A stretch of DNA of 64,000 bases from Cecembia rubra. GTDB lineage: Bacteria > Bacteroidota > Bacteroidia > Cytophagales > Cyclobacteriaceae. Each line of letters starts with the position of its first letter. The stretch's first letter is position 1. A program made the position numbers and the translations under genes. This document shows positions 54,549-63,730 of the stretch, piece by piece. Under the pieces are notes generated by a model, which saw only the letters and a list, made by a program, of their open reading frames with translations, ran no database searches and had not been told where the DNA came from. The stretch is taken from NCBI RefSeq assembly GCF_003014575.1, contig NZ_PYGF01000009.1, forward strand, positions 124,001 through 188,000. Reading direction: 5' to 3'.

Positions 54549-56684
54549 ATGAATAAAACAATCATTGTCCTTTCCATAGCTGGAGCTTTATTGGCTTCCT
54601 GCGGTACGGGCGACAAGCCATCAGATAGTATGAATCCTTTCTTTGAAGCTTACAATACCCCATTTGAAGTACCTCCTTTTGATAAGATTAAAAATGAGCA
54701 TTTTGCACCTGCTTTGAGGGAAGGGATGCGCCTTCATCAAGAGGAAATCGATGCAATTGTCAATAATCCAGAGGAAGCCACATTTTCCAATACTATCGAG
54801 GCAATGGAAAAGTCAGGTGAGCTTTTGGCCAGAGTAAGCATCGTTTTTAGCAACCTTAACTCTGCCAACACCAATGACGAACTTCAGGCTATAGCCAGAG
54901 AAATGGCTCCCGAACTTTCCAAACACAGTGATAACATCAATCTAAACGAGAAGCTTTTCCATAGGGTAAAGCATGTTTGGGAAAACAAGGATTCTTTCGG
55001 TTTAAATGCAGAACAGCATAAGCTACTGGAGAAATCCTACAAGTCCTTTGTCCGTAATGGAGCAAACCTGAATGAGTCCGATAAGGAAAAATTAAGGGAG
55101 ATCAATAGTAGATTATCCGTTTTGAGTCTTCAGTTTGGCCAAAACGTTTTGGCAGAAACCAACGCTTTTAAGCTTATAATCGATAACGAAGCAGATCTTG
55201 CAGGCCTGCCACAGGAATTGAGGGATGTGGCATTTCAGGATGCGGAGACGGCCGGAGAAGAAGATAAGTGGTTGTTTACATTACAGAATCCGAGCGTAAT
55301 GCCTTTTCTTCAATATGCTGAAAATAGAGAGCTGAGAAAGCAGATTTGGGAAGCTTACAAAAACAGAGGTGACCAGGCCAATGACAAGAACAATAATGAA
55401 ATCCTAATTGAAATGGCCAACCTTAGGTTGCAGAAAGCCAATCTTATAGGATATGCCAACCATGCTGATTATGTATTGGAAGAAAGCATGGCTAAAAATG
55501 TGGACAATGTTTACAAGCTGTTGAATCAATTATGGGAGCCAGCATTGGCCAAAGCCAAGCAAGAAAGGGATGAGATGCAGGCCATGATTGCTGCTGAAGG
55601 AAAAGATTTCAAGTTAGAGCCTTGGGATTGGAGATATTATGAGGAAAAACTGCGGAAGCAGAAATTTGACCTCGATGAGCAGGAAGTGAAGCCTTACTTT
55701 GCCCTTGATAAAGTTCAGGAAGGTGTATTCATGGTGGTGAATAAACTTTTTGGACTGACTTTTGCCGAAATCAAAAATATTCCAAGCTATCACCCAGAAG
55801 CAAAAGCTTATGAAGTTAAAGAAGCGGACGGTACCCATGTCGGAGTATTATATATGGATTTTCACCCAAGAGCTTCCAAAAGGGGAGGAGCTTGGATGAC
55901 CTCATATAGACCTCAGAATACTGTCAATGGAGAAAGAAAAGCACCTGTGATTTCTATTGTTTGCAACTTTTCCAAACCTACAGGTAATGCTCCTGCACTT
56001 CTTACTTTTGATGAAGTGACCACTTTCTTCCATGAGTTTGGACATGCTCTGCACGGATTGTTGTCTAATGTTCAATATAAAAGTTTGGCTGGTACAGCTG
56101 TTCCAAGGGATTTTGTGGAACTGCCATCCCAGATTATGGAAAACTGGGCCACTGAACCCGAAGTATTGAAGCAATATGCCATTCATTATCAAACAGGGGA
56201 AGTAATTCCTGATGCGCTTATTGAAAAGTTGAAGAACAGCGGGACTTTTGGTCAGGGATTTGGAACTACGGAGTATTTGGCAGCTTCTCTTTTGGATTTG
56301 GATTATCACTCCCAGACTTCACCAATTCAAATGGATGCCAAAACCTTTGAAAATGTATCTATGGAAAAAATCGGATTGATTGGTGAAATCATTCCCAGGT
56401 ACAGAAGTACCTACTTCCAGCATATCTTCTCCGGAGGCTATTCTTCAGGCTATTATAGTTATATCTGGTCAGGAGTTTTGGATACCGATGCCTTCCAGGC
56501 ATTCAAAGAAACTCAGTTGTTCAACCAGGAAAAAGCATTGTCATTCCGCAAAGAAATATTGGAAAGAGGAGGTACTGATGAGCCTATGAGCATGTATGTC
56601 AATTTCCGTGGTTCAGAGCCTAAGATTGATGCTTTACTTAAAAAGAGAGGCCTAGATCAGGTCAAAGTGGATAGGACGAAGTAA
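54549..56684 (+). CDS. dcp: M3-family zinc metallopeptidase (Dcp/oligopeptidase A type) lipoprotein
   Basis: A 711-residue zinc peptidase of family M3 (Dcp/OpdA type), with a lipobox ending LLASC at about Cys-18. Typical all-helical N-terminal half, zinc site TFFHEFGHALHG (HExxH at about residue 494), and the downstream Glu ligand in VELPSQIMENWATEP; conserved TGNAPALL, SGGYSSGYYSY blocks follow. It cleaves short peptides or releases dipeptides from the periplasmic pool. ATG at 54549. The Dcp-versus-OpdA split is by overall likeness. Confidence 0.92.
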   Translation: MNKTIIVLSIAGALLASCGTGDKPSDSMNPFFEAYNTPFEVPPFDKIKNEHFAPALREGMRLHQEEIDAIVNNPEEATFSNTIEAMEKSGELLARVSIVFSNLNSANTNDELQAIAREMAPELSKHSDNINLNEKLFHRVKHVWENKDSFGLNAEQHKLLEKSYKSFVRNGANLNESDKEKLREINSRLSVLSLQFGQNVLAETNAFKLIIDNEADLAGLPQELRDVAFQDAETAGEEDKWLFTLQNPSVMPFLQYAENRELRKQIWEAYKNRGDQANDKNNNEILIEMANLRLQKANLIGYANHADYVLEESMAKNVDNVYKLLNQLWEPALAKAKQERDEMQAMIAAEGKDFKLEPWDWRYYEEKLRKQKFDLDEQEVKPYFALDKVQEGVFMVVNKLFGLTFAEIKNIPSYHPEAKAYEVKEADGTHVGVLYMDFHPRASKRGGAWMTSYRPQNTVNGERKAPVISIVCNFSKPTGNAPALLTFDEVTTFFHEFGHALHGLLSNVQYKSLAGTAVPRDFVELPSQIMENWATEPEVLKQYAIHYQTGEVIPDALIEKLKNSGTFGQGFGTTEYLAASLLDLDYHSQTSPIQMDAKTFENVSMEKIGLIGEIIPRYRSTYFQHIFSGGYSSGYYSYIWSGVLDTDAFQAFKETQLFNQEKALSFRKEILERGGTDEPMSMYVNFRGSEPKIDALLKKRGLDQVKVDRTK

Positions 56685-56704
56685 TTGATTCAACCAATAT
56701 GGAC

Positions 56705-56737
56705 AAAAAAGCGGAGCGATTAATTGCTCCGTTTTTT
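56705..56737. terminator. Bidirectional terminator between peptidase and histidine kinase genes
   Basis: cggagc / gctccg stem extended by A6 / T6 runs around a single bulged G; between two convergent stops. Confidence 0.88.
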
Positions 56738-59273
56738 ATTTCTCTTCTTGATAGGGCATGGAGATAATAAATGTAGTCCCCACTCCTTCTTTGCTTGAGA
56801 AACTCACCTTGCCCCCAAGTTTTTTTACAAATTCATGGACAATATTCAAACCTAGCCCAGTGCCCTTGATATTGGAAACATTTTTTGCTCTGAAAAAGGA
56901 ATTGAATATGTGCTTTTGCTCTTCTTTAGGAATACCAAGCCCGAAGTCTTTTACGATAATTTCAAACTTATTTTTTTCAAAAATTAAGTCTAGAATTGGT
57001 TTTTCCGTGCTGTCAGGTGAGTATTTAATGGCATTTTCTATGATATTTTTTACTGCATGGGAAAGTAAAGATGCATCAGTCTCAATGATTTTGTCATCTG
57101 TTGGTAAATTGACTTCAATTTGGGGGATATCAGCAACCGTAAAATAATCCTCAATTAAAGTCTTCAAAAACCTGTTCAGATTAATTTTTTCATTTCTTCG
57201 GGGAGAAGGTTTATTGGATTGATTTTCCAGGGTAAGTATGTCAGAAATCACTCTAGTCAATCGGTTCACCTGAAGATGGATTCTATCAAGGTGAAGGCTT
57301 AGTTTTTCCTTCTGTGTTTTATCATTTAAATTTTCAGTAATTAATTTCAGGAGATCAATACTGCTGATAATTGTTGATAGTGGCGTCCTGAGTTCATGGG
57401 AGATCATAGAAATAAACCTGGATTTGAGTTTATTCAGATCTTTTTCTTTTTCCAAAGATTTTTTGAGTTGTTTAAGGACCAGTTCCCTATCAGTCACATC
57501 CCTTGATGCTGCGACAATTCCAACTGGATTCCCCTTTTCGTCATAAAGAATCCTGCTTAGAATCTCCAGATGAATTTTTTCACCAGTGGTTTTATGGAAA
57601 TGGGAAATGAGCATTTTATCGTATCCATCTAATTTGGTGACTTTTGCTTTGAATTTACCAAAAATATCCTCTGGTTTTTTTCCAATAACTTCACTGGGAT
57701 TATATCCCAATACTTTTTCAATAGAAGGGGAAATGTACCTGAATGTCAGATCAAAATCATGAATGGCGATTATATCCCCGGAATTTTCTGAAATGAGCCT
57801 ATACATGGCATCAGACTCTTTTCTTTTTCTATTGATCCGAATTGCTTTGATGAAATTTGCATACCCAGAGATAATAGGTTCCAAAAACTGAACGTCTTCC
57901 AATGTATAGTCAGTAGGCTTATTGGCAAATCCCATCAAACCTAAAAATTCTGTTCCCTTATAAATAGGTATTCCCAAATACCGTTTTATAGGAGGATGCC
58001 CTTGGGGAACTCCCCCACTTCTTGGATCATTTGCACAATCATTGGAAATGACAATTTCTCCTGTCCTCAGGTTTTCTCCAAAAAGTGTTTTCAGGTTTCT
58101 AAATTCAATTCCAACTTTAAAGTTTTGCTCGTAATATTTCTGGGTTTCTTCGGACCAGGAAATATTCGATATGGTATGTGACTTGAGATAGGGGTTTCCC
58201 TGCTCATCATATAAAACCTCCCCGGTAAAGCCAAATTGGCTACCAGTAATGGATAATAAGTTTTCCAGAAGGGAATTCATGGAAGTCAGAAAATCTTCCT
58301 GTTCAAAAAAATTCAATTGGGTCTCGTTGACTGCCTGGAGTAAGGTGTTCAGTTTTTTGGCATCCTCTTCAGCCAATTTTTGAGAATGAATGTTAATGAT
58401 CGTTCCAAGGACTCCTTCTTTTGCTGCTAATTGGAGATCATTATACTTTCCTTTTATCTTCACCCATACCTTTTGTCCTGTTTTGGTTTTCATTAAAAGG
58501 TCTTTCTCAAATCCATCTGTATTTTTTTTTCTGATATTGGGATCCCTTATACACTCCAATTCTTCTGATCCCTTTTCAAAAAAGTCAGACAGCGGTTGTC
58601 CGATAGTTTCATTAATTGTGAATTTTGCGATCTTTTCCCAAGCTTTATTTACAAATTCGAGGCGACCCTCTTGATCTGTTCTGAAAACGATTTCGTTAAT
58701 GTTATTGACTAAGAGGCTGTAATTTTTGTGGCCTATCATCAACTTCCTTTTTTGTCGGTTGGCCAAAAGTTTTGTTCCTAATGTTGAAGCAAAGGCAAGA
58801 AGTGCGCTAGTTTGGTCTTGGGTAAACAGTATTTCTGAGCTGCAATTGTCAAAACCTATATAACCCCAAAATTCTTTCCCGGAGAATATCGGAACAAAAA
58901 GATAAGATAAAATACCCTGTTCAGACATCGATTCAAAGAAAACAGGATTTTGGGTGTTTTTAACCAAGTCATTGATTACCAGGTTTTTTCTTAGATTGTG
59001 TTCTATTTCCGGAAAAATTGACCAGGGCAGATTCTGAAGAAATTCAAAGTCAATTTGTGGTGCAACACCTGGTGCATTCCATTCAAATTTATAAGACATA
59101 CAGAATTCACCTGCCTCATTGAAATGATTCTTAAAAATATAAACGCGGTCCACAGAAGTGGACTCCCCAAGGTAATGAAGAATTTTTGGTAATGACTTTT
59201 TTAAATTGATTTCAGCCTCCAATTCGAAATAGGATTTTCCTAAGGCGGATAGGATTTTTTCGCTCCTGTTCAT
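56736..59273 (-). CDS. Hybrid-free sensor histidine kinase with GAF-PAS-GAF-PAS input
   Basis: An 845-residue soluble sensor kinase, no transmembrane segment. Domains: GAF (about 15-175, YLFVPIFSGKEFWGYIGFDN), PAS (about 185-305), GAF (about 315-480, GVPQGHPPIKRYLGIPI), PAS/PAC (about 490-600), HisKA with phospho-acceptor His in SMISHELRTPLSTI (about 626), HATPase_c with ENAIKYSPDS, DFGLGIPKEEQ and GTGLGLNI. No receiver domain. Divergent from the LytTR response regulator (124 bp apart), its probable partner. What the GAF and PAS domains sense is unknown. Confidence 0.93.
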   Translation of the reverse strand: MNRSEKILSALGKSYFELEAEINLKKSLPKILHYLGESTSVDRVYIFKNHFNEAGEFCMSYKFEWNAPGVAPQIDFEFLQNLPWSIFPEIEHNLRKNLVINDLVKNTQNPVFFESMSEQGILSYLFVPIFSGKEFWGYIGFDNCSSEILFTQDQTSALLAFASTLGTKLLANRQKRKLMIGHKNYSLLVNNINEIVFRTDQEGRLEFVNKAWEKIAKFTINETIGQPLSDFFEKGSEELECIRDPNIRKKNTDGFEKDLLMKTKTGQKVWVKIKGKYNDLQLAAKEGVLGTIINIHSQKLAEEDAKKLNTLLQAVNETQLNFFEQEDFLTSMNSLLENLLSITGSQFGFTGEVLYDEQGNPYLKSHTISNISWSEETQKYYEQNFKVGIEFRNLKTLFGENLRTGEIVISNDCANDPRSGGVPQGHPPIKRYLGIPIYKGTEFLGLMGFANKPTDYTLEDVQFLEPIISGYANFIKAIRINRKRKESDAMYRLISENSGDIIAIHDFDLTFRYISPSIEKVLGYNPSEVIGKKPEDIFGKFKAKVTKLDGYDKMLISHFHKTTGEKIHLEILSRILYDEKGNPVGIVAASRDVTDRELVLKQLKKSLEKEKDLNKLKSRFISMISHELRTPLSTIISSIDLLKLITENLNDKTQKEKLSLHLDRIHLQVNRLTRVISDILTLENQSNKPSPRRNEKINLNRFLKTLIEDYFTVADIPQIEVNLPTDDKIIETDASLLSHAVKNIIENAIKYSPDSTEKPILDLIFEKNKFEIIVKDFGLGIPKEEQKHIFNSFFRAKNVSNIKGTGLGLNIVHEFVKKLGGKVSFSSKEGVGTTFIISMPYQEEK

Positions 59274-59397
59274 CTTTTTTCAATTAAGCTGTAAATAAAG
59301 GCCTTTAATATGTAAATTATGGTTGCTTTATTTACAAAATACAGCAATAGATTTTTAAATTATTAAGTTGAATTATCAATAAGCCTATATTTCGCCC

Positions 59398-60099
59398 ATG
59401 AAAAAAATATTGATCATTGAGGACGAGCTTGAGCTTGGTCAAAACATAAGAGATTTACTGGATTATCTTGGGTATCAAGTTGAGGAGATATTGGATAATG
59501 GAAAGGATGCTCTCAACTTTCTAAAAAGGAATAAACCTGATCTTATTCTCATGGATATTCAATTAAAAGGAGATATGGACGGCATTGCCCTATGCCAAAA
59601 GATTAAAGCTATCTCAGATATTCCAGTAGTATACCTTACTGCTTTTTCTGATGCCAGTTTTCTGGACAGGATTTCATCTCAACCCTATGAGGGATATCTT
59701 CTTAAGCCATTTACATTGGATGAATTAAGATCTGCATTGCATTTGGCAATCAATTCCCGTGAAAAGAAAAAAGGCAAACTGGAAAAAAATGTAATCACGA
59801 TCAAGGATAAAGGGTTTACTATTCCGATTTCCCTAAATGATATATTGTTTTTTCAAGCTGATGGGCTTTACACAAAGATTCAGACTAAAACCAAATCTTA
59901 TGTGGTAAGGGACATCCTAAAGGATATGGTTGATGATCTTCCAATTTCTAAATTTGTTAGGGTACATAAATCCTTTGTTGTAAATCACCGGGAAATTTCA
60001 TCTTTTAATTCAAAAGAGCTTCATATCAAGGAATTTGTAATCCCTATACGCCGTGGTTTCTTCAAAGAAATCAGAAACCTAGTGAAAGAAAATAGCTGA
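59398..60099 (+). CDS. LytTR-family response regulator
   Basis: A 233-residue regulator: receiver domain (acidic pair IEDELELG, phospho-acceptor Asp in LILMDIQLKG at about 53, VVYLTAFSD, YLLKPFT) followed by a LytTR DNA-binding domain (about 135-230, FQADGLYTKIQT, FVRVHKSFVVN, IPIRRGFF). LytTR regulators bind direct repeats upstream of their targets. Paired head-to-head with the histidine kinase; the shared gap is AT-rich. Confidence 0.92.
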   Translation: MKKILIIEDELELGQNIRDLLDYLGYQVEEILDNGKDALNFLKRNKPDLILMDIQLKGDMDGIALCQKIKAISDIPVVYLTAFSDASFLDRISSQPYEGYLLKPFTLDELRSALHLAINSREKKKGKLEKNVITIKDKGFTIPISLNDILFFQADGLYTKIQTKTKSYVVRDILKDMVDDLPISKFVRVHKSFVVNHREISSFNSKELHIKEFVIPIRRGFFKEIRNLVKENS

Positions 60100-60123
60100 T
60101 TGTAGGATGAAATGTAAGTTTTT

Positions 60124-60166
60124 AGGCCTTATTCTTCAAACATGATAGAATAAGGTCTTCTAATTT
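60124..60166 (+). terminator. Terminator of the LytTR gene, inside the thioredoxin gene end
   Basis: A 12-bp stem (AGGCCTTATTCT with AGAATAAGGTCT, one wobble) and T-rich tail; its left arm covers the last codons of the convergent thioredoxin gene. Confidence 0.65.
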
Positions 60167-60467
60167 TTAATTCCATTTCATTGAGGGTAATCAGACCATT
60201 GGTGCGAAAAAACTCCTGTCCTTCAAAAAACACCAAAATCCCTGGAATGGACAGCATACGCATCTGTGCCATGATCTCCCTGTGCTGCTCAGCTTCCATC
60301 ACCCACAGCTCCATCAAAGGAAATGACTCCTCCATTATGGCTTTCGCCTTGGGGAGTACCTGGACACATACCCCACAGGTATCTTGATAAAAATAAAGCA
60401 TCACGGCAGGCCTAATTGCTAAAGCCTGCTGAAGTTCTTCCAAACTGTTGAATTTCTTTATTTCCAT
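60129..60467 (-). CDS. Thioredoxin-fold protein, CGVC active site
   Basis: A 112-residue thioredoxin-like protein with the redox motif CGVC in YFYQDTCGVCVQVLPKA and the cis-proline loop SIPGILVF. It has no signal peptide, so it is cytosolic despite following an outer-membrane gene. ATG at 60467 lies inside the porin stop (10-bp overlap), which shows translational coupling in the cytochrome-porin-thioredoxin operon. The longer frame (to 60602) overlaps the porin and is rejected. Confidence 0.85.
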   Translation of the reverse strand: MEIKKFNSLEELQQALAIRPAVMLYFYQDTCGVCVQVLPKAKAIMEESFPLMELWVMEAEQHREIMAQMRMLSIPGILVFFEGQEFFRTNGLITLNEMELKIRRPYSIMFEE

Positions 60468-61834
60468 GTCAGCTGATAATTGACGATAAAATTGACGTGG
60501 AACATATCCACTTTGTTGTAAATCCACTGTGGCTTCATTTCCCCTTCCCTGATATTGATCTTGCTCATTAGTATCAGATGAAAGTCCAGTCCTTTGCTCC
60601 AATCTGGAGTATATCTACCGCCAAGATTGGCCTGGGCATAGGAAGGGAATCCAAATTTATTGATCTCTACATCGGTAGGGTCTGGAAGGAAGTGAAGTCC
60701 CGCAAACCCATACAGTTGTAGACCTGCACTGGGAAGATTGCGCTGGTAATAGGTAGTAATGGCATCCACTTGGTTAAAGCCCTCATTCCTTTCCCGGGGA
60801 ATAAAAGTAAAGAAAGGATCCCTGCCCCACTCCCTTGGGCTTAGGAATCTTCCACGGCCATCAATTCTAGTGTAATTCAAGTGCCACTGCATCTTGGGAT
60901 TTTTGATACCTATCCTTCCACTGAACACATAATTCAGGTCTTCGGGATGCTTAAACTGTAGCGTCCTGTCAGGATTACCGCCCTCAACCACACCATGCTG
61001 GAGGATAAACTGTGTTCCTGTAAAAAGGTCGTACCTTCTGCCTGGCTGTTTCCAGTCATTAAGTGCCTGTAAGAAATAGGTACTGGATACATTGTCCACA
61101 AAGGTGTGATTAAACTGAAGGCTCATTTCAGGCAAAACCTGCCCCTTCCATTCCAATATACTCACAAAATGGCTGTTGGTCTTTCCCTTGTATAGAGAAG
61201 GCTTACCAAAGGTGCTCTGACCTACAGGATAAAGCCCAAAAGTCTCACCCACATCATACCAGCCCGAGGTGGATCTTGGGCTAATGCGGTCAATGATATA
61301 GCCCGTAAAATGATGTGTATTATTGGGTCGGTATGCCAACTGTGCTCCTTGAACAAAGGTCGGGGACAGCCTACCATCTTGAGGATTGATAAATGGTGTA
61401 TTGATATCCATTCGGCCAAATACACCAGTTATTTTTTTTGATTGGTACTTCAACTGTAATTCTTCCAGCTTCCCGAAAAAGCGCTCAGCAGGATTTGTTA
61501 CATCAAAAAGTCCTACCTCATATCTGTTGAAATTGCCCGTGATTGGATCCCTATCCAAAAGATCCGAACTCCATACGTTGGCAAAAAGGGTGTACCTCGC
61601 CGCAATGGAGAAACCTCTGAAATCTTTTGTTTTCAGCCGAAGGAATGCCGCTTGGCCCAAGGCATAATCCCCTTTGAAATCTTCGAAATAGGAAGTGGAC
61701 ATCCAGAAAGTCCTAAACCCCATAGTGCCTTCTACGGGCACGGTGGACTTGGAAGTGTTAGTGGAATCTTGTGCTGAAGTCAAAGAAGGGAAACCAAGAA
61801 AATAAAGTAAACCAATGACCAGGTATCTTCTCAT
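60458..61834 (-). CDS. Outer-membrane porin-like beta-barrel protein
   Basis: A 458-residue exported barrel (signal peptide to SAQ, residue 22). Alternating amphipathic strands (YALGQAAFLRLKTKD, FSIAARYTLFANVWSS, THHFTGYIIDR, FHVNFIVNYQLTWK) and a C-terminal aromatic strand are typical of OprD/OprB-like porins. The specificity is unknown. Overlaps the cytochrome gene by 4 bp (ATGA), so it may bring the cytochrome's substrate across the outer membrane. Confidence 0.78.
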   Translation of the reverse strand: MRRYLVIGLLYFLGFPSLTSAQDSTNTSKSTVPVEGTMGFRTFWMSTSYFEDFKGDYALGQAAFLRLKTKDFRGFSIAARYTLFANVWSSDLLDRDPITGNFNRYEVGLFDVTNPAERFFGKLEELQLKYQSKKITGVFGRMDINTPFINPQDGRLSPTFVQGAQLAYRPNNTHHFTGYIIDRISPRSTSGWYDVGETFGLYPVGQSTFGKPSLYKGKTNSHFVSILEWKGQVLPEMSLQFNHTFVDNVSSTYFLQALNDWKQPGRRYDLFTGTQFILQHGVVEGGNPDRTLQFKHPEDLNYVFSGRIGIKNPKMQWHLNYTRIDGRGRFLSPREWGRDPFFTFIPRERNEGFNQVDAITTYYQRNLPSAGLQLYGFAGLHFLPDPTDVEINKFGFPSYAQANLGGRYTPDWSKGLDFHLILMSKINIREGEMKPQWIYNKVDMFHVNFIVNYQLTWK

Positions 61835-62892
61835 TTACTCGTTTTTTCTTTGGACTCTTTGATAGGTTTGAATGGACCGAACTTATGCTGCTCTTCCGAA
61901 AATTCATCCGCAAACGGGCCAAAAGGATGATCAATTGGCTTTTTCGCTATGTCTGGCCAATCTTTTGTAATATCTTTTTTGGGTCTTGGCATGCTGTTCA
62001 CATAAGCAGCTACATCCCATGAATCTTCATCACTTAGGATAGGGTTTTCAAAAGAAGCACCCAACGGCATGTTTGTCTTCACATATCCTGCAAACCTGGA
62101 CATTCTGAACAATCCTGCTCCATTATTGTAACTATGCTCTCCCCATAGCGGAGGATAAATGTAACCGGTTTTATCAGGCTTCATCATTCCTTCCCCGTTT
62201 TCCATGTGACAGCTCTGGCAGTTTTGTGCATATACGCTCTTACCCCTGATAGGGTCTGCCGCCCTATCCAAAAATGCCAATTCATAAATACCAGACCCTT
62301 TGGGAGCTTCTCCTTTAGCTACATCCTTGCCCAACCATTCCATGTAGGCAACCATAGCTATCATTTCTTTACTGTTCAATTCAAGCGTCTTACCGTTCAA
62401 ACTTCTTTCAAAACAGTCATTGATACGCTTAGGAATATCCTCCATCTGTCCCGAACGGGCCCTCACTTTTGGATAAGTTGAAGCCACAGCTCCATAGTTA
62501 TTGCCAAGGGGAGCTGTTCCTGCATTCAAATGACAGTTCTGGCAGTTCATGCCATTGGACATCTTTTTTACTTTTCCATTAGGACCTAAATAGTTGGAAG
62601 TATTCACAATCAGTTCCCTACCATATTTGATATCCTCAGCGTTTGCTTCCTCCTCTACTGTGCTCCAATCAGGTGCATTCCACATTCCTTCTTTAGGTGC
62701 AACACCTCTGTAGTTTTCAGCTTCCATTGCTACTGACTGAATTGCTGATTGGTTCTTAAAAGAAGGTAGAGAGCCTCCACTGAAAACAAAAATCACCACA
62801 CCGATAAGAAAAGCAGTAAGTAAGGATATGGTCATCAATAAACCGACCATCAAAGTCAATAATTTTACGAAGGGCTGGAAGATTTCTCTCAT
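61831..62892 (-). CDS. Membrane-anchored dihaem cytochrome c (TsdA-like)
   Basis: A 353-residue c-type cytochrome with an uncleaved N-terminal anchor (about 12-40) and two haem sites: GMNCQNCHLNAG (about 116) and YAQNCQSCHMENG (about 226). The segment between, with PKVRARSGQMEDIPKRINDCFERSLNG, is typical of thiosulfate dehydrogenase TsdA and related cytochromes, where a Cys serves as a haem ligand (Cys in INDCFERS). It probably oxidises or reduces a sulfur compound, but substrate assignment is inference. First gene of the operon with the porin and thioredoxin; a Crp/Fnr-like palindrome lies 53-68 bp upstream. Confidence 0.88.
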   Translation of the reverse strand: MREIFQPFVKLLTLMVGLLMTISLLTAFLIGVVIFVFSGGSLPSFKNQSAIQSVAMEAENYRGVAPKEGMWNAPDWSTVEEEANAEDIKYGRELIVNTSNYLGPNGKVKKMSNGMNCQNCHLNAGTAPLGNNYGAVASTYPKVRARSGQMEDIPKRINDCFERSLNGKTLELNSKEMIAMVAYMEWLGKDVAKGEAPKGSGIYELAFLDRAADPIRGKSVYAQNCQSCHMENGEGMMKPDKTGYIYPPLWGEHSYNNGAGLFRMSRFAGYVKTNMPLGASFENPILSDEDSWDVAAYVNSMPRPKKDITKDWPDIAKKPIDHPFGPFADEFSEEQHKFGPFKPIKESKEKTSK

Positions 62893-62944
62893 CGGGTCTT
62901 AAAATAAAACAACACAAAAATGGCTCAATTGCAGGCAAGGATGC

Positions 62945-62960
62945 TGTGATTTTCATCACA
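62945..62960. promoter_or_regulatory. Crp/Fnr-family binding palindrome upstream of the cytochrome operon
   Basis: TGTGA-TTTTCA-TCACA, an exact match to the Crp consensus TGTGA-N6-TCACA, 53 bp upstream of the cytochrome start and 43 bp from the thioesterase stop. Confidence 0.7.
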
Positions 62961-63001
62961 TAGCCCTGACAGAATAAAAACTTACAAAAAAATTGCGGAT
63001 T

Positions 63002-63730
63002 TTATGAATTATTGGTCATTAAAGAATTAAAAACAACTCTTCCATTGCTTATTCCTGAAATGACGATTTTTTTAGAATCTATTTCAAATTGGATTTCTAT
63101 ACTTTCTCCCAAAATAGCTTCGGATTGGTAGTTGATCAGTAATCTGTTGAACTTGAAATCCTTTTCTTTGCAAAAATCTTCTATCCAGCGTATGTAACTC
63201 ACATTATTGACATGGTTATTCATGTCCAGATCTGAGAAGTTGACCTGAAAATTCCTTCCAAAAACCGGATACGAAGGCGCCTTGAGTTTTTCAGGAAGAA
63301 ATTCCTCTTCAAGAATAGGTTGAAATAATTCCGCAGGCAATACTTTTTCCGGCTTTTGTGGCCTTTTTTTCTCGATGTCAAGTAAGAGCCAAGCAGACAT
63401 GGCACTCGCCAATATTTTCCCGTGGCTGTCTTTTACACGAAATTCTCTCATCGCAAAAAGTTTGTTGATCCCTCTTCCAGCAGTTTCGATTTTGATGTCA
63501 TTCCCCCAGGATGGCATCTCATTGACCTGTATATCAAAGCGGGATAATACCCACATAAACCCCAGGTCAAAAAGTTTCTGTCCAAAGTTCCTGCTGTCAG
63601 CATGTTTCCAAGCTACCTCTTGAAGCATATCTGCCAATGCGGACCAGCGTAACTTTCCTGAGGGGTCAACTTGGAATGAAAGGACTTCAAATTCTTTTTC
63701 ATATTGGAAACTGTCATTTTTTGATTGCAT
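63002..63730 (-). CDS. FatA/FatB-like acyl-ACP thioesterase
   Basis: A 242-residue double-hotdog acyl-ACP thioesterase that releases free fatty acids from acyl carrier protein. Two tandem hotdog halves are visible: the first with GKLRWSALADMLQEVAWKHADS and LGFMWVLSRFDIQV, the second with VNFSDLDMNNHVNNVSYIRWIED, which carries the catalytic Asp, Asn and His-type residues. Length and order match the bacterial FatA-like group common in Bacteroidota. Monocistronic. Confidence 0.92.
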   Translation of the reverse strand: MQSKNDSFQYEKEFEVLSFQVDPSGKLRWSALADMLQEVAWKHADSRNFGQKLFDLGFMWVLSRFDIQVNEMPSWGNDIKIETAGRGINKLFAMREFRVKDSHGKILASAMSAWLLLDIEKKRPQKPEKVLPAELFQPILEEEFLPEKLKAPSYPVFGRNFQVNFSDLDMNNHVNNVSYIRWIEDFCKEKDFKFNRLLINYQSEAILGESIEIQFEIDSKKIVISGISNGRVVFNSLMTNNS

